Origin: Natrarchaeobius chitinivorans
GTDB taxonomy: Archaea > Halobacteriota > Halobacteria > Halobacteriales > Natrialbaceae
Direction of reading: 5' to 3'
Length of the DNA stretch: 64,000 nucleotides
Assembly (NCBI RefSeq): GCF_003841505.1
Contig: NZ_REGA01000005.1
Location: 1-64,000, forward strand
In this document: positions 25,006-33,099 of the stretch, piece after piece
Position numbering within the stretch: the stretch's first letter is position 1
How the letters are laid out: every line of letters begins with the position of its first letter
The notes under the pieces: model-generated
Databases searched by the model: none
What the model was told of the DNA's origin: nothing
Seen by the model: only the letters and a program-made list of their open reading frames with translations
Made by a program: the position numbers and the translations under genes

Positions 25006-26133
25006 ATGAAGATTACCGATATTAATCAGCATCGCCTGGCGTACGAACTCGACGGGGGATACGACCCCACCTGGATTCCGGAGTTCACCCAGTCGACGCT
25101 CGTCGTGGAACTGTTCGAAGTCGAGACGGACGAGGGGATCACCGGGATTTCGGCGACGGCCACCACCCCCGGCGGCTACGAGACGGACGACGGGTTCCTC
25201 GAGTTCCTCGAGGGAATGGATCCGTACGAACTCGACGCGATCCGAACGAAACTCAATTCGCTCAACTTCCTCGGTCCGGATCCGTGGCACATCGAAATCG
25301 CGCTCTGGGACATCATCGGCAAAGACGTCGGGAAGCCGATCTACAAGCTTCTCGGCGGACGGGACCGCCAGGTTCCCGTCTACGCGAGTACCGGCGAAGT
25401 ACAACCCACAGAGGAGCGACTCGAATACGTTCAAAACTGCGTCGACGAGGGGATTCAGGCCGTCAAGCTTCGGTTCCAGTCCGAGGATCCCGACGACGAC
25501 CTCGCGGTCGCCCGCGCCGTCCGCGAGGAGTTCCCCGACCTGACGCTTATGGTCGACGCCAATATGGGATGGAGCATCCGCATGCGAGGCGACGAGCGGC
25601 GCTGGTCACAGACCGAGGCGCTGTACGTCGCAACGGAACTCGAAGAGATCGGCGGCGTCGCGTGGCTCGAAGAGCCGCTTCCACAGGACCAGTACGACCG
25701 GCTCGCCGAACTGCGACGGAACACGTCCATCGCCATCGCCGGCGGCGAATCCAACTCCGGACTCACCCCGTTTCGGGAATATCTCGACCACGATTCGCTC
25801 GACATTTACCAGCCCGACGCGGTCTTCGCGACCGGTATTCGTGGCGGCAAGACCGTCGCGGAGATGGCCCGCCTGCACGGACGCGAGTTTGCGCCCCACA
25901 CGTGGTCGAACGGCCTCGGACTCGCCGCGAACCTCCATCTCATCGCAGCGAGCGACTCCCGGTGGTGTGAGTACCCGCTCGAACCACCCGCCTGGGACGA
26001 ACAGGCGCGAGACTTCATGCTCGAGTCCCCGCTTACCCACGAGGACGGCTACATCTCGCCGCCGAACGGACCCGGACTCGGCGTCGAACTCGACTGGGAC
26101 GCGATCGAAGCGGCGAAAGTCGACGACGAATAA
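25006..26133 (+). CDS. Enolase-superfamily dehydratase or racemase (MR/MLE family)
   Basis: 375 residues. Catalytic positions visible: K154 and R156 (AVKLRF), D184 and N186 (VDANMGW), E223 (WLEEPL), E248 (AGGESN) and H298 (APHTWSN). The metal-ligand set is complete, and the KxR plus His pair is found in mandelate-racemase subgroup dehydratases. It is only distantly related to the dehydratase at 21659, so two different sugar acids, or an acid and its epimer, are probably handled by this locus. It reads convergently with the xylose dehydrogenase; a tandem repeat separates the two stops. Confidence 0.82.
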   Translation: MKITDINQHRLAYELDGGYDPTWIPEFTQSTLVVELFEVETDEGITGISATATTPGGYETDDGFLEFLEGMDPYELDAIRTKLNSLNFLGPDPWHIEIALWDIIGKDVGKPIYKLLGGRDRQVPVYASTGEVQPTEERLEYVQNCVDEGIQAVKLRFQSEDPDDDLAVARAVREEFPDLTLMVDANMGWSIRMRGDERRWSQTEALYVATELEEIGGVAWLEEPLPQDQYDRLAELRRNTSIAIAGGESNSGLTPFREYLDHDSLDIYQPDAVFATGIRGGKTVAEMARLHGREFAPHTWSNGLGLAANLHLIAASDSRWCEYPLEPPAWDEQARDFMLESPLTHEDGYISPPNGPGLGVELDWDAIEAAKVDDE

Positions 26134-26193
26134 CTCCTGGGACAACCGGTTTCGGACTCCCGTCTCGGCGACGGCGCGCGAAAATTCGTAAAG

Positions 26194-26326
26194 CGATCCG
26201 GTACGATTTCCGCTCGGTTTTGGAAACGATCCGACAGATTTCCGCTCTGTTTCTGGAAACGATCCGGTACGGTTTCCGCTCTGTTCCTGAAAACGATCCG
26301 ACAGATTTCCGCTCGGTTTCGAGGGG
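26194..26326. repeat. 33-bp tandem repeat, four units, between convergent genes
   Basis: Four units begin CGATCCG and contain TTTCCGCTCGGTTT or TTTCCGCTCTGTTT. Units 1 and 3 have CGATCCGGTACG, while units 2 and 4 have CGATCCGACAG. The array therefore looks like a duplicated 66-67-bp dimer. It occupies almost all of the spacer 26134-26335. Confidence 0.9.
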
Positions 26327-26335
26327 AGAACGGAA

Positions 26336-27394
26336 CTATATTGGCTCGAGTACGTCGTCGGATTCGTAGATCGACTCGATCGCTTCCATGTCGACGAGTC
26401 CGTGCTCACCGTCGGGTTCGAGCGGCCGGTCGTTCAACACTCGCGATGCGAAGTAGTCGAACTCCGCCCGGATCGCGTTTGCCTCCTCGAAGGTGACCGT
26501 CGTCCGTCGTTCCCCGTCAGTGATGCTGACGTCGACGTCCCCGAAGAAGGCGGGCTCGATTCGGATTTCTCCGTCCGTCGTCGTGACGTGGAGGTGACTC
26601 GATATCGCTGCGTTCTGGCTGGCCGTGTACGATCCCAGCACTCCGTTCTCGAATTCGACGGTGAACGCGACGTGTTCGTCGACGCTCTCGAACCCGTCGG
26701 TCGGGGAACGCGATCGACCGTCCGCTGCGACCGGATCGGCGTCCAGCAGAAACCGCGTCGTGTTCAGCGGATAGATCCCGAGATCGATCAACGCTGCTCC
26801 GCCGGAGAGTTCCGGATTCAATCGCCACTGATCGGGATCGGGTCCGATCATCTCGAAGATCGGCTGGGACATGCTTCCCCGGACGTGTACCGGGTCGCCA
26901 ATCTCCCCAGACGAGAGCAGGTCTCGTACCCATCGCATCGCGGGCTCGAAGTGGATTCGGTAGGCGATCATCAGTGAGACCCCCTCCTCTTCACAGCGAT
27001 CGACCATCTGGCGGGACCGATCGGCCGAAATCTCCATCGGCTTCTCACAGAGGACGTGTTTTTCGTGTTCCGCCGCCGCTTCGGTGAGATCGAGGTGAGT
27101 GGCGTTTGGCGTCGCGATGTACACCGCATCGTACGCGTCGCTGTCGACGCCGTTCTCGAATTCCTCATACGTCAGTGAGACGTCGGCGTCGGCGGTTTCC
27201 GCGACCTCCTGTGCTTTCTCCGAGTCACCGCTGACGACACACGTCGTTTCCGCGTACTCCGATCCGTCGATCGCCGGAACGACCCACTCCCGCGTGAACC
27301 CTCCCAGCCCGACCAGTGCAAACGAAAGCGTCCCCTCGACCGTCTCGTCGTCCCAGTCTCGCTGTGAAAACTCCTCGTACGATGGTGGATACAT
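26336..27394 (-). CDS. xacA: D-xylose 1-dehydrogenase (Gfo6/XacA-like)
   Basis: 352 residues. It resembles the Haloarcula marismortui D-xylose dehydrogenase as I remember it: near-colinear RDW segment, FALVGLGGFT nucleotide loop, SDAYDAVYIATPNATHL, VLCEKPME catalytic lysine, MIAYRIHFEPA, DPDQWRLN, GIYPLNTTRFLLDADPVA and DGEHGLVDM. The enzyme oxidises D-xylose to xylonolactone with NADP+. The ATG at 27394 gives the same N-terminal length as the Haloarcula protein and lies about 30 nt after a TATA box; an upstream ATG at 27421 falls inside that box. It is the clearest indicator that the locus serves xylose. Confidence 0.88.
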   Translation of the reverse strand: MYPPSYEEFSQRDWDDETVEGTLSFALVGLGGFTREWVVPAIDGSEYAETTCVVSGDSEKAQEVAETADADVSLTYEEFENGVDSDAYDAVYIATPNATHLDLTEAAAEHEKHVLCEKPMEISADRSRQMVDRCEEEGVSLMIAYRIHFEPAMRWVRDLLSSGEIGDPVHVRGSMSQPIFEMIGPDPDQWRLNPELSGGAALIDLGIYPLNTTRFLLDADPVAADGRSRSPTDGFESVDEHVAFTVEFENGVLGSYTASQNAAISSHLHVTTTDGEIRIEPAFFGDVDVSITDGERRTTVTFEEANAIRAEFDYFASRVLNDRPLEPDGEHGLVDMEAIESIYESDDVLEPI

Positions 27395-27418
27395 ACTCTT
27401 CCATGATCGCTTCAGAGC

Positions 27419-27434
27419 CATATAATTACCCAAG
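27419..27434 (-). promoter_or_regulatory. TATA box of xylose dehydrogenase gene
   Basis: The reverse strand reads CTTGGGTAATTATATGG. The TATA centre is about 30 nt before the ATG at 27394, so the message is leaderless. Confidence 0.6.
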
Positions 27435-27589
27435 ACGAACGGCGGTCGCGGGCCACAGACAGTTGAGGGTATTGCGTCATAGCCGGTCGTATCCACTCGT
27501 GGGTTTGGGTCCCAGCGGATCGAACGCCTCGAGGTTCTTCGTTCACCGATATCGTCTCGAGCCTTCCACTCTAACCCGGACCGACTTAC

Positions 27590-27665
27590 AAGAAATCGCA
27601 ATCGGAGGACCTATCAGGAGTTGCAATCGGACGACCTATCAGGAGTTGCAATCGGACGGCCTGTA
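27590..27665. repeat. 25-bp tandem repeat, three units
   Basis: Units share the core GCAATCGGA followed by GGACCTATCAG or CGACCTATCAG. The array lies between the stop of the MTHFR-like gene and the promoter of the xylose dehydrogenase gene. Confidence 0.85.
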
Positions 27666-27696
27666 GAACGGCGTTGACCTCCTCCGAAGTCGACGC

Positions 27697-28560
27697 TCAC
27701 GCACCGTTCAACCGGCTCTGTCGCCACGCCTCCGTGGTCGCAGTCTGATTGAACGTATACAGACGGAGGCCGCCGATATTGAACTGTTCGTCGTCGACGT
27801 ATGCGGAGAGATCGTCGATCAGTTCATCGGGTTTGTACTTCCCCTTCGCTCTGATGAGCTCCGTCGCGAATCCGACGAACCCGGTCGTCTTCCGCAAAAA
27901 CTGGAGCGGTTCGGCGATCCCCCACCTGCGACAGAGCGACATCAACTGCCAGTAATTCATCACGCCCGGGATCCCGACCTCGACCGGAAGTTCGATGCCC
28001 CGATTACGGATTCTATTGATCCACTCGATGATGGCAGTCGAGTCGAAACTGAGCTGTGTGACGATGTAGGTCGCGTACGCCTTTTTCTTCTCCATCGCCG
28101 ATCGCAAAACGCTATCCTCGAGGAATTCGTGACCCGTCGGATATCCACCGATACCCACTTCCTCGAACGAATGCCCCAGCTCGTCTAACGCGACGAGCAG
28201 TTCGTACGCCGAAGAGAAATCCCCGACCGGTTCGTCCAGATCCCCACCCGGAACGAATATATTGGTTATGTCGGCATCCAACAGTCGCTGGGCGATCTCA
28301 TCGAGTTCGTCGCGATCGGAGATAAACCGTGCACCGATGTGGGGAACGACATCGTACCCCTGTGTCGCGGCGGAGACGGACCGTTCGATCGTTGGTTCGA
28401 TTCCGTTTTTCGGCGCGAGCGTAACCGCGATCGTTTCTCCGTCCGGGATGTTCGTCAACGCCTGCTCGAACGAATCGATCGAGTTCAGATCGAAGGTCAC
28501 GTCCTCGAGTAACGTTTGAACTGCATCACGCTGTTCCGGCACGCCAGGGTTACGCGGCAT
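27697..28560 (-). CDS. Methylenetetrahydrofolate reductase-like flavoprotein
   Basis: 287 residues in a MetF-type TIM barrel. Recognisable parts: VPHIGAR (the PHLTC region of MetF), a folate/flavin loop NIFVPGGDLDEP, IGGYPTGHEF (compare AGYPEGHP) and QLSFDSTAIIEWINRI (compare QFFFD). MetF reduces methylene-THF to methyl-THF using FAD; relatives also run in reverse after demethylation reactions. No methyltransferase gene adjoins it. The first ATG (28560) lies about 28 nt after the TATA box AAGATAAACAC and is preferred over the GTG at 28572. Its position inside the sugar locus, opposite the IclR gene, is unexplained. Confidence 0.75.
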   Translation of the reverse strand: MPRNPGVPEQRDAVQTLLEDVTFDLNSIDSFEQALTNIPDGETIAVTLAPKNGIEPTIERSVSAATQGYDVVPHIGARFISDRDELDEIAQRLLDADITNIFVPGGDLDEPVGDFSSAYELLVALDELGHSFEEVGIGGYPTGHEFLEDSVLRSAMEKKKAYATYIVTQLSFDSTAIIEWINRIRNRGIELPVEVGIPGVMNYWQLMSLCRRWGIAEPLQFLRKTTGFVGFATELIRAKGKYKPDELIDDLSAYVDDEQFNIGGLRLYTFNQTATTEAWRQSRLNGA

Positions 28561-28584
28561 ACAGGTAGTCACCTCTCAGGGCGT

Positions 28585-28593
28585 GTTTATCTT
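28585..28593 (-). promoter_or_regulatory. TATA element of MTHFR-like gene
   Basis: The reverse strand reads AAAAGATAAACACG. Its centre at about 28588 is 28 nt before the ATG at 28560, predicting a leaderless message. Confidence 0.5.
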
Positions 28594-28656
28594 TTCGGTG
28601 TGACATTGTCGACCGGGCGTATTCGATAGAATCTCTGTCGGTCGAGCGTATCCACC

Positions 28657-28740
28657 TATAGTAACAACTGAAACGATTTACACACCGATCGCATAGCCGC
28701 CATGCGATCGGGTGTGCATTGACTTTCAGTGGCTACTATA
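28657..28740. repeat. MITE-like 84-bp palindrome, copy 2
   Basis: Ends TATAGTAACAACTGAAA and TTTCAGTGGCTACTATA; inner arms ACACACCGATCGCAT and ATGCGATCGGGTGTG. It is an imperfect palindrome over its whole length, flanked by T/A. No coding capacity. It sits in the divergent spacer between the MTHFR-like and IclR genes. Confidence 0.85.
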
Positions 28741-28986
28741 GAACCTTTTGTCGACCGAGCGCTCACGTACGAGGAATTTCGACTACTACCCGATTTTTGA
28801 TCGCCACATATTCGTGCTGAACGATCCTGACGCCGGATAGCCTCCTACTCTTGTCGGTCCATGACGCGGTATTGGTGTCCCGAGTACAGAATACCGACAG
28901 GCCGTTCAGTCTATCGGCACAGCATACCGCGACCCCGTTTACCCGGAATAAACACATTCATGGTCCATCAGTTCGTGGCTCTACGT

Positions 28987-29739
28987 ATGCCGGACCCAAA
29001 CAACACGGTCGACGCACTCGGGACGACGGTGGAGATCGTCAATACGCTTTCCAGAAACGGGCCATCCGGAGTGACTGAGCTTTCGAATCGTCTCGATATT
29101 CCCAAAAGTACGATTTTCGTTCACCTGAATACCCTTCGAAATCACGGGTTAGTCATCAACGAAAACGATCAATACCGCCTCACCTATCGATTCGTCGAAG
29201 TAGGCCAACGCATGTTGAGAGGTGACCGACTCTACGAACACGGCCACCAGGAAGTCCGAAACCTGGCCGAAGAAACCGGGTTACTGGCCAATTTGATGGT
29301 AAAAGAAGGTGACTACGGCGTCTACCTCTGTTCTATCTCTGGAAGCGAATCGATCAATCTTCAGGCCATCGCCGGGGACCGAGCACCGCTGCACGCAACT
29401 GGTCTCGGCCAGGCGATACTCGCACATCTTCCCGAGTCACAGGTATCCGATATCATCACTTCTCGTGGACTAGAGCCGGAAACGCCGAATACGATCACGG
29501 ACAGTGACGAATTGCTGGACCGACTCTCGAACGTACGAGAACGCGGATTCGCCACCGATGACGAAGAGTATCTTCAGGGCGTCAAGTGTATCGCGGTTCC
29601 GATTCACGGTGATTCGACGGTCGCCGGGGCACTGAGCGTCTCGGGGCCATCGTCTCAGGTCGAACGCCGGAAGTCAGAACTCAAAAATGCAGTTATCGAG
29701 AAAGCAAACGTAATCGAATTGAATATCGTCTATCAGTAG
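28987..29739 (+). CDS. IclR-family transcriptional regulator (XacR-like)
   Basis: 250 residues from the ATG at 28987. N-terminal winged helix (about 10-70: GTTVEIVNTLSRNG, then LDIPKSTIFVHLNTL) and a C-terminal IclR effector domain (LMVKEGDYGVYLC, LHATGLGQAILA, DDEEYLQGVKCIAVPI). In Haloferax the pentose genes are controlled by the IclR-type activator XacR, and this gene sits at the edge of an equivalent locus, so it probably senses a sugar-acid intermediate. A TATA-like GGAATAAAC lies about 37 nt upstream of this start; the longer frame from 28861 starts before it and is rejected. Confidence 0.85.
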   Translation: MPDPNNTVDALGTTVEIVNTLSRNGPSGVTELSNRLDIPKSTIFVHLNTLRNHGLVINENDQYRLTYRFVEVGQRMLRGDRLYEHGHQEVRNLAEETGLLANLMVKEGDYGVYLCSISGSESINLQAIAGDRAPLHATGLGQAILAHLPESQVSDIITSRGLEPETPNTITDSDELLDRLSNVRERGFATDDEEYLQGVKCIAVPIHGDSTVAGALSVSGPSSQVERRKSELKNAVIEKANVIELNIVYQ

Positions 29740-30520
29740 CTTTTACCCCGAGTAAACAACTACTCCCGTTTTTGGGATGGCCCCGATCGCCGCACCCGAT
29801 ATGTAAACCAGTTTTTGGCTCGATTACCCCCATCCATCGATTATCCCCATCTATCGATTCTCCTCATTAACTCGGTTCAGCTCTCATACAGTCTGTTGCA
29901 ACTATTTGCCGATCGGCCACAGATGGGAATAGTCGTACCGGTAATGGCTCGCAGTAGTCCGTATCGGAGCAGAATTTGATCCCTGTCGATGTCTGCTTGG
30001 ACTGGTGCTTCCGCATTATCCCAGCCGCTGCACATTTCGTGAGCCTCGGCTTATACCTACTCAATCTTCGATTCGAGTGGCAAACCCGGTTTCGATCCGA
30101 GTGGCGAACCCGGATCACTATCGTGGACCAGGCGACCTGTGTACACATCAGTTCACTCGTACAACCGAACACTCGAGTCGAATTACCTCACTTCAGTTAC
30201 AGCAGCTCACAAAGCCATTCGGTTCTTGTCTCACTCACATCGTTTCACTCCGCAATCCAGGCTGTTTACCGATGGTACACAGTGAACACCTCTCGTGCGA
30301 TTCTATAGTAGCCACCGAACGATTCGCACTGCTGTGGGGCGTTGGCGGTGGGGCCGGGGACGGGTGCAACCAACCGGCAAATCGGTACGACAGACCAGAA
30401 ATAGTCGAGAGAGAGCGGTGATAACCGGTGTGTATCAAATCACACGGTTGGATTACGATCGTACGTATGTAATATATTGGGGAAACGGGGAGAGTATAGA
30501 CGTACGTATATGATATGTTC
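29740..30520. other. Non-coding spacer with short tandem repeats
   Basis: No gene can be supported. At 29821-29870 there are three 17-bp units of CGATTAYCCCCATCYAT type. At 30069-30116 there are two 24-bp units of CGATYCGAGTGGCRAACCCGG type. At about 30302 the sequence CTATAGTAGCCACCGAA resembles one end of the MITE family. A further region of unassigned sequence leads into the AT-rich origin spacer. Confidence 0.55.
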
Positions 30521-31030
30521 GAATGAATAAGAGAAGTTAGAAGTGGGTTACCCTACTTCCCGTGATTTACTATCAGTTAAAATATATTATATGTTGATTA
30601 AATCCTTACTTATAGTATCACATATTGTCTCTGTTCCTACGCTTTAATAAGTGTAATACCACTCATGACCCATATAAATGCGATATACAGCCGAATAGAG
30701 AATATAATATAATGTTTTCAGTACTGAATATCTCCATTATTGCATGCAATTTGTTATATATGTACACCAACTATTGAGGTGTTGAAATGACTTTATACGT
30801 TTAAGTACAGGCCATACTTGTGACAACGATGGTACTGGATCACTTCTGGAGTGGGCACAATACGTTGGATAGTGAGACGGTCATTGCAGAGAGTTGATAG
30901 ACTGATGCAATCAGTGCTCAGAGCCAGTTCTTCACCGGAAAGATGGTGTCCGACCTACTCTTCTATCCCGAGAGCCAGGGTATTCCCGAGGTCGTATCGA
31001 CTTCTGGGAATCTTTCCTTGAATCTCCCCC

Positions 31031-31054
31031 TCTCACACAGCGGTTTTCCTGAGT
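31031..31054 (-). repeat. Candidate origin recognition box 1
   Basis: On the reverse strand it reads ACTCAGGAAAACC then GCTGTGTGAGA. It is an exact inverted copy of 31368-31391, 24 of 24 bases. Confidence 0.7.
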
Positions 31055-31272
31055 AATCCACTCGAAAGAGTGGGTTGGGTTACTCGAGGTCATCGCAGTG
31101 GAACGGGGAGACCGTGTGTTTCCGGGGTTTGCGTGTACGATTTACTAGAGTACGGAATGCTCCAGTTCAGGTCGAGCAATCGTAGATCTGAACCTTTATT
31201 ATATGATTTATGGTATAGGTAATACTAGTAGAGTCAAACGGACTCGAAGAATGCGGGACGTGAGAGTGTCGG

Positions 31273-31289
31273 ACAGCGATTTTCCTGAG
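31273..31289 (-). repeat. Candidate origin recognition box 2
   Basis: The reverse strand reads CTCAGGAAAATCGCTGT, differing from box 1 at one base over 17. Confidence 0.65.
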
Positions 31290-31367
31290 ATATTCTCTCG
31301 ATCTCTGACGTCCCTTTATATGTGTGGGGACATCAGCCTTCGTTGTCATCAGAGATTCTCGTCGCGA

Positions 31368-31391
31368 ACTCAGGAAAACCGCTGTGTGAGA
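31368..31391 (+). repeat. Candidate origin recognition box 3
   Basis: The plus strand reads ACTCAGGAAAACC then GCTGTGTGAGA. It is opposite in orientation to boxes 1 and 2, with an AT-rich patch between them. Confidence 0.7.
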
Positions 31392-31442
31392 GTCTTCGAT
31401 AGTCGAACGCTACTCGAACGCTGCTCGAGCTGTAACTCGAGA

Positions 31443-31461
31443 AACTCAGGAAACTCAGGAA
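31443..31461 (+). repeat. Two short box cores at the orc promoter
   Basis: AACTCAGGAAACTCAGGAAA contains two overlapping ACTCAGGAAA cores. They lie immediately before the TATA-like AAGATTAATG of the orc gene, suggesting that Orc binding could repress its own promoter. Confidence 0.5.
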
Positions 31462-31497
31462 AGATTAATGTGGGTCGGCGTCACTGTCTGTACTATC

Positions 31498-32781
31498 ATG
31501 GATGACGTTGATTCGATCTTCGCGGACGACGTCGAACTGATAAAAAACGCGGAAGTCCTCGAGGAAGATTATACTCCCGAACGAATCCTGTGTCGGGATG
31601 ACGTTCTCGACCAGTACACGAGCGTCTTCAAACCCATCTACAAGGGTCGGCCGCCCCAGAACGCCTTCTTGTATGGTGATACTGGTGTCGGAAAGACGGC
31701 CGCGACGAAATACCTCCGGGAAAACCTCGAGCACGATATCGAACGGAAGAACGACCAGCTACCCGATGATGAACAGATCACGTTGAATGTCGTCTGGATT
31801 AACTGCGAAAATTTCACAACAGCGGATCACAAGACCTCGTCGTATCAGGTTGCGGTAGGTATCGTGAATCGGTTACGCGATCAAGGTAATCGCATTACTG
31901 GGACGGGCTATGCGCCCCAGGACGTCTACGACATCATGTACGACGAACTCGACGAGCTCGATGGGACCGTACTTGTCATTCTGGACGAAGTAGACAAAAT
32001 CGGCGACGATGATACACTCCTCTATGAATTACCTCGATCTAGGGATATCGGGTACGTTGATAATGTGCGAGTCGGTGTCATTGGGATCAGCAACGACTAT
32101 ACGTTCAGAAAGAACCTGTCCCCCAAGGTAAAAGACAGCCTGTGTGAGACTGAAATCAAGTTCCCAGCGTACGATGCCGAAGAACTCTCGGAGATACTCG
32201 GGGCCCGGGCGGACTTGGCACTCTACGATGGAGCGTACAGCCAGGAGACGATATCCTTGTGTTCGGCTCTCGCCTATCAGGAGGCATCCGGGAGCGCTCG
32301 GCGAGCGATTCGATTGCTCCGTCGATCGGCAGAAATCGCGGAGGAAGACGGTTCGGAGCAAATTCAGGAGAGACACATTCGCCAGGCCGATAAGGATCTA
32401 GAATACGGTAACATCGTCGAATCGATCGTCGACCAGGACGACGAAAAACTGTACATATTGAAAGCGCTCGCACACCTCGATAGCGCCGATCTCACACCAG
32501 CTCGCACCCGTACGATTCACGCCGCGTACGCTCGAGTCGTTCGTTCGTACAACGAGGAGAGCGGAAAGGATCCGCTCACTCAGCGGGGGATGTTCAACCA
32601 CCTCTCAAAGCTCGTGATGTTTGGCTTCGTGAATACGATCGATCACAACAAGGGTGCCGGTGGTGGACAGTGGAACGAACACGAGTTCAGTGACGACGTC
32701 GATCCACAAAAGGTCAAAGACGCGTTCGCGGATCGGGACCTCCGGTGGTTGGACATCGACGTTCGTGGGATCGAAAAATAA
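31498..32781 (+). CDS. orc1/cdc6: Orc1/Cdc6 replication initiator
   Basis: 427 residues. AAA+ domain with Walker A GDTGVGKT (60-67), Walker B VLVILDEVDK (D163, E164), sensor 1 GVIGISNDYTF and sensor 2 region SGSARRAIRLL. A winged-helix domain follows (about 325-420). It binds origin boxes and loads the MCM helicase. The start at 31498 fits the TATA-like AAGATTAATG about 30 nt upstream; the in-frame ATG at 31468 lies inside that element. Haloarchaea carry several paralogs, each tied to its own origin on chromosome or megaplasmid. Base composition is slightly lower in GC than the sugar genes. Confidence 0.93.
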   Translation: MDDVDSIFADDVELIKNAEVLEEDYTPERILCRDDVLDQYTSVFKPIYKGRPPQNAFLYGDTGVGKTAATKYLRENLEHDIERKNDQLPDDEQITLNVVWINCENFTTADHKTSSYQVAVGIVNRLRDQGNRITGTGYAPQDVYDIMYDELDELDGTVLVILDEVDKIGDDDTLLYELPRSRDIGYVDNVRVGVIGISNDYTFRKNLSPKVKDSLCETEIKFPAYDAEELSEILGARADLALYDGAYSQETISLCSALAYQEASGSARRAIRLLRRSAEIAEEDGSEQIQERHIRQADKDLEYGNIVESIVDQDDEKLYILKALAHLDSADLTPARTRTIHAAYARVVRSYNEESGKDPLTQRGMFNHLSKLVMFGFVNTIDHNKGAGGGQWNEHEFSDDVDPQKVKDAFADRDLRWLDIDVRGIEK

Positions 32782-32800
32782 CTCAGGAAAACTGCTGTAA
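32781..32800 (+). repeat. Candidate origin recognition box 4 at the orc stop
   Basis: ACTCAGGAAAACTGCTGT begins at the last base of the orc stop codon. It matches boxes 1 and 3 over 17 of 18 bases and puts a box on the far side of the gene. Confidence 0.6.
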
Positions 32801-32858
32801 CGCCACTGACTGATCACCGTATTCTTTCGCCGGAGTGTACATCGATTATTTTCGGCGG

Positions 32859-32937
32859 TATAGTAACTGGGACTATTTACACACCCAACGCACAGCGGTC
32901 GTGTGATCAGGTGTGTAGTGACTTCCAGTGGCTACTA
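32859..32937. repeat. MITE-like palindrome, copy 3
   Basis: Begins TATAGTAACTGGGAC and ends CCAGTGGCTACTA; inner arms TTTACACACCC and GGTGTGTAGTG. Slightly shortened and diverged compared with copies 2 and 5. Confidence 0.8.
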
Positions 32938-32980
32938 AAATGTCTTCAATCAATACACTATCTCCAAAAACGTTCGAAGT

Positions 32981-33040
32981 GGTTGTTTCGGACCGATTCT
33001 ACTGACACCGGGTTGTTTCGGACCGATTCTACTGACGCCG
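32981..33040. repeat. 30-bp tandem duplication
   Basis: Two 30-bp units GGTTGTTTCGGACCGATTCT... ending ACTGACACCG or ACTGACGCCG, differing at a single base. It lies downstream of the acidic lipoprotein gene. Confidence 0.9.
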
Positions 33041-33099
33041 CTTCGATCCGACTCTCTCTTTCGTTTTGCGACGGATCGCTACTGGTTCTCTGGGGGTGA

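Larger units (their letters stand above)
30521..31497. other. Putative replication origin region
   Basis: An AT-rich spacer (especially 30570-30800 and 31190-31230) lies directly upstream of orc1/cdc6. It contains an exact 24-bp inverted repeat pair (31031-31054 and 31368-31391), a related copy at 31273-31289 and shorter copies at 31443-31461. Another copy directly follows the orc stop. Inverted origin recognition boxes around an AT-rich element beside an orc gene is the standard layout of haloarchaeal origins. The box sequence differs from the common haloarchaeal TTCCACTGGAAAC type, so it is probably specific to this Orc. Confidence 0.7.

Noticed and set aside
26194-26326. CRISPR array (regular repeats near 33 bp)
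   Set aside because: Units are contiguous with no unique spacers between them, and no cas genes are present. The same applies to the other tandem arrays.
29976-30308. Open frame of 110 codons in the spacer before the origin
   Set aside because: Composition is low in acidic residues and high in Ser, and it crosses a tandem repeat; no motif or promoter supports it.
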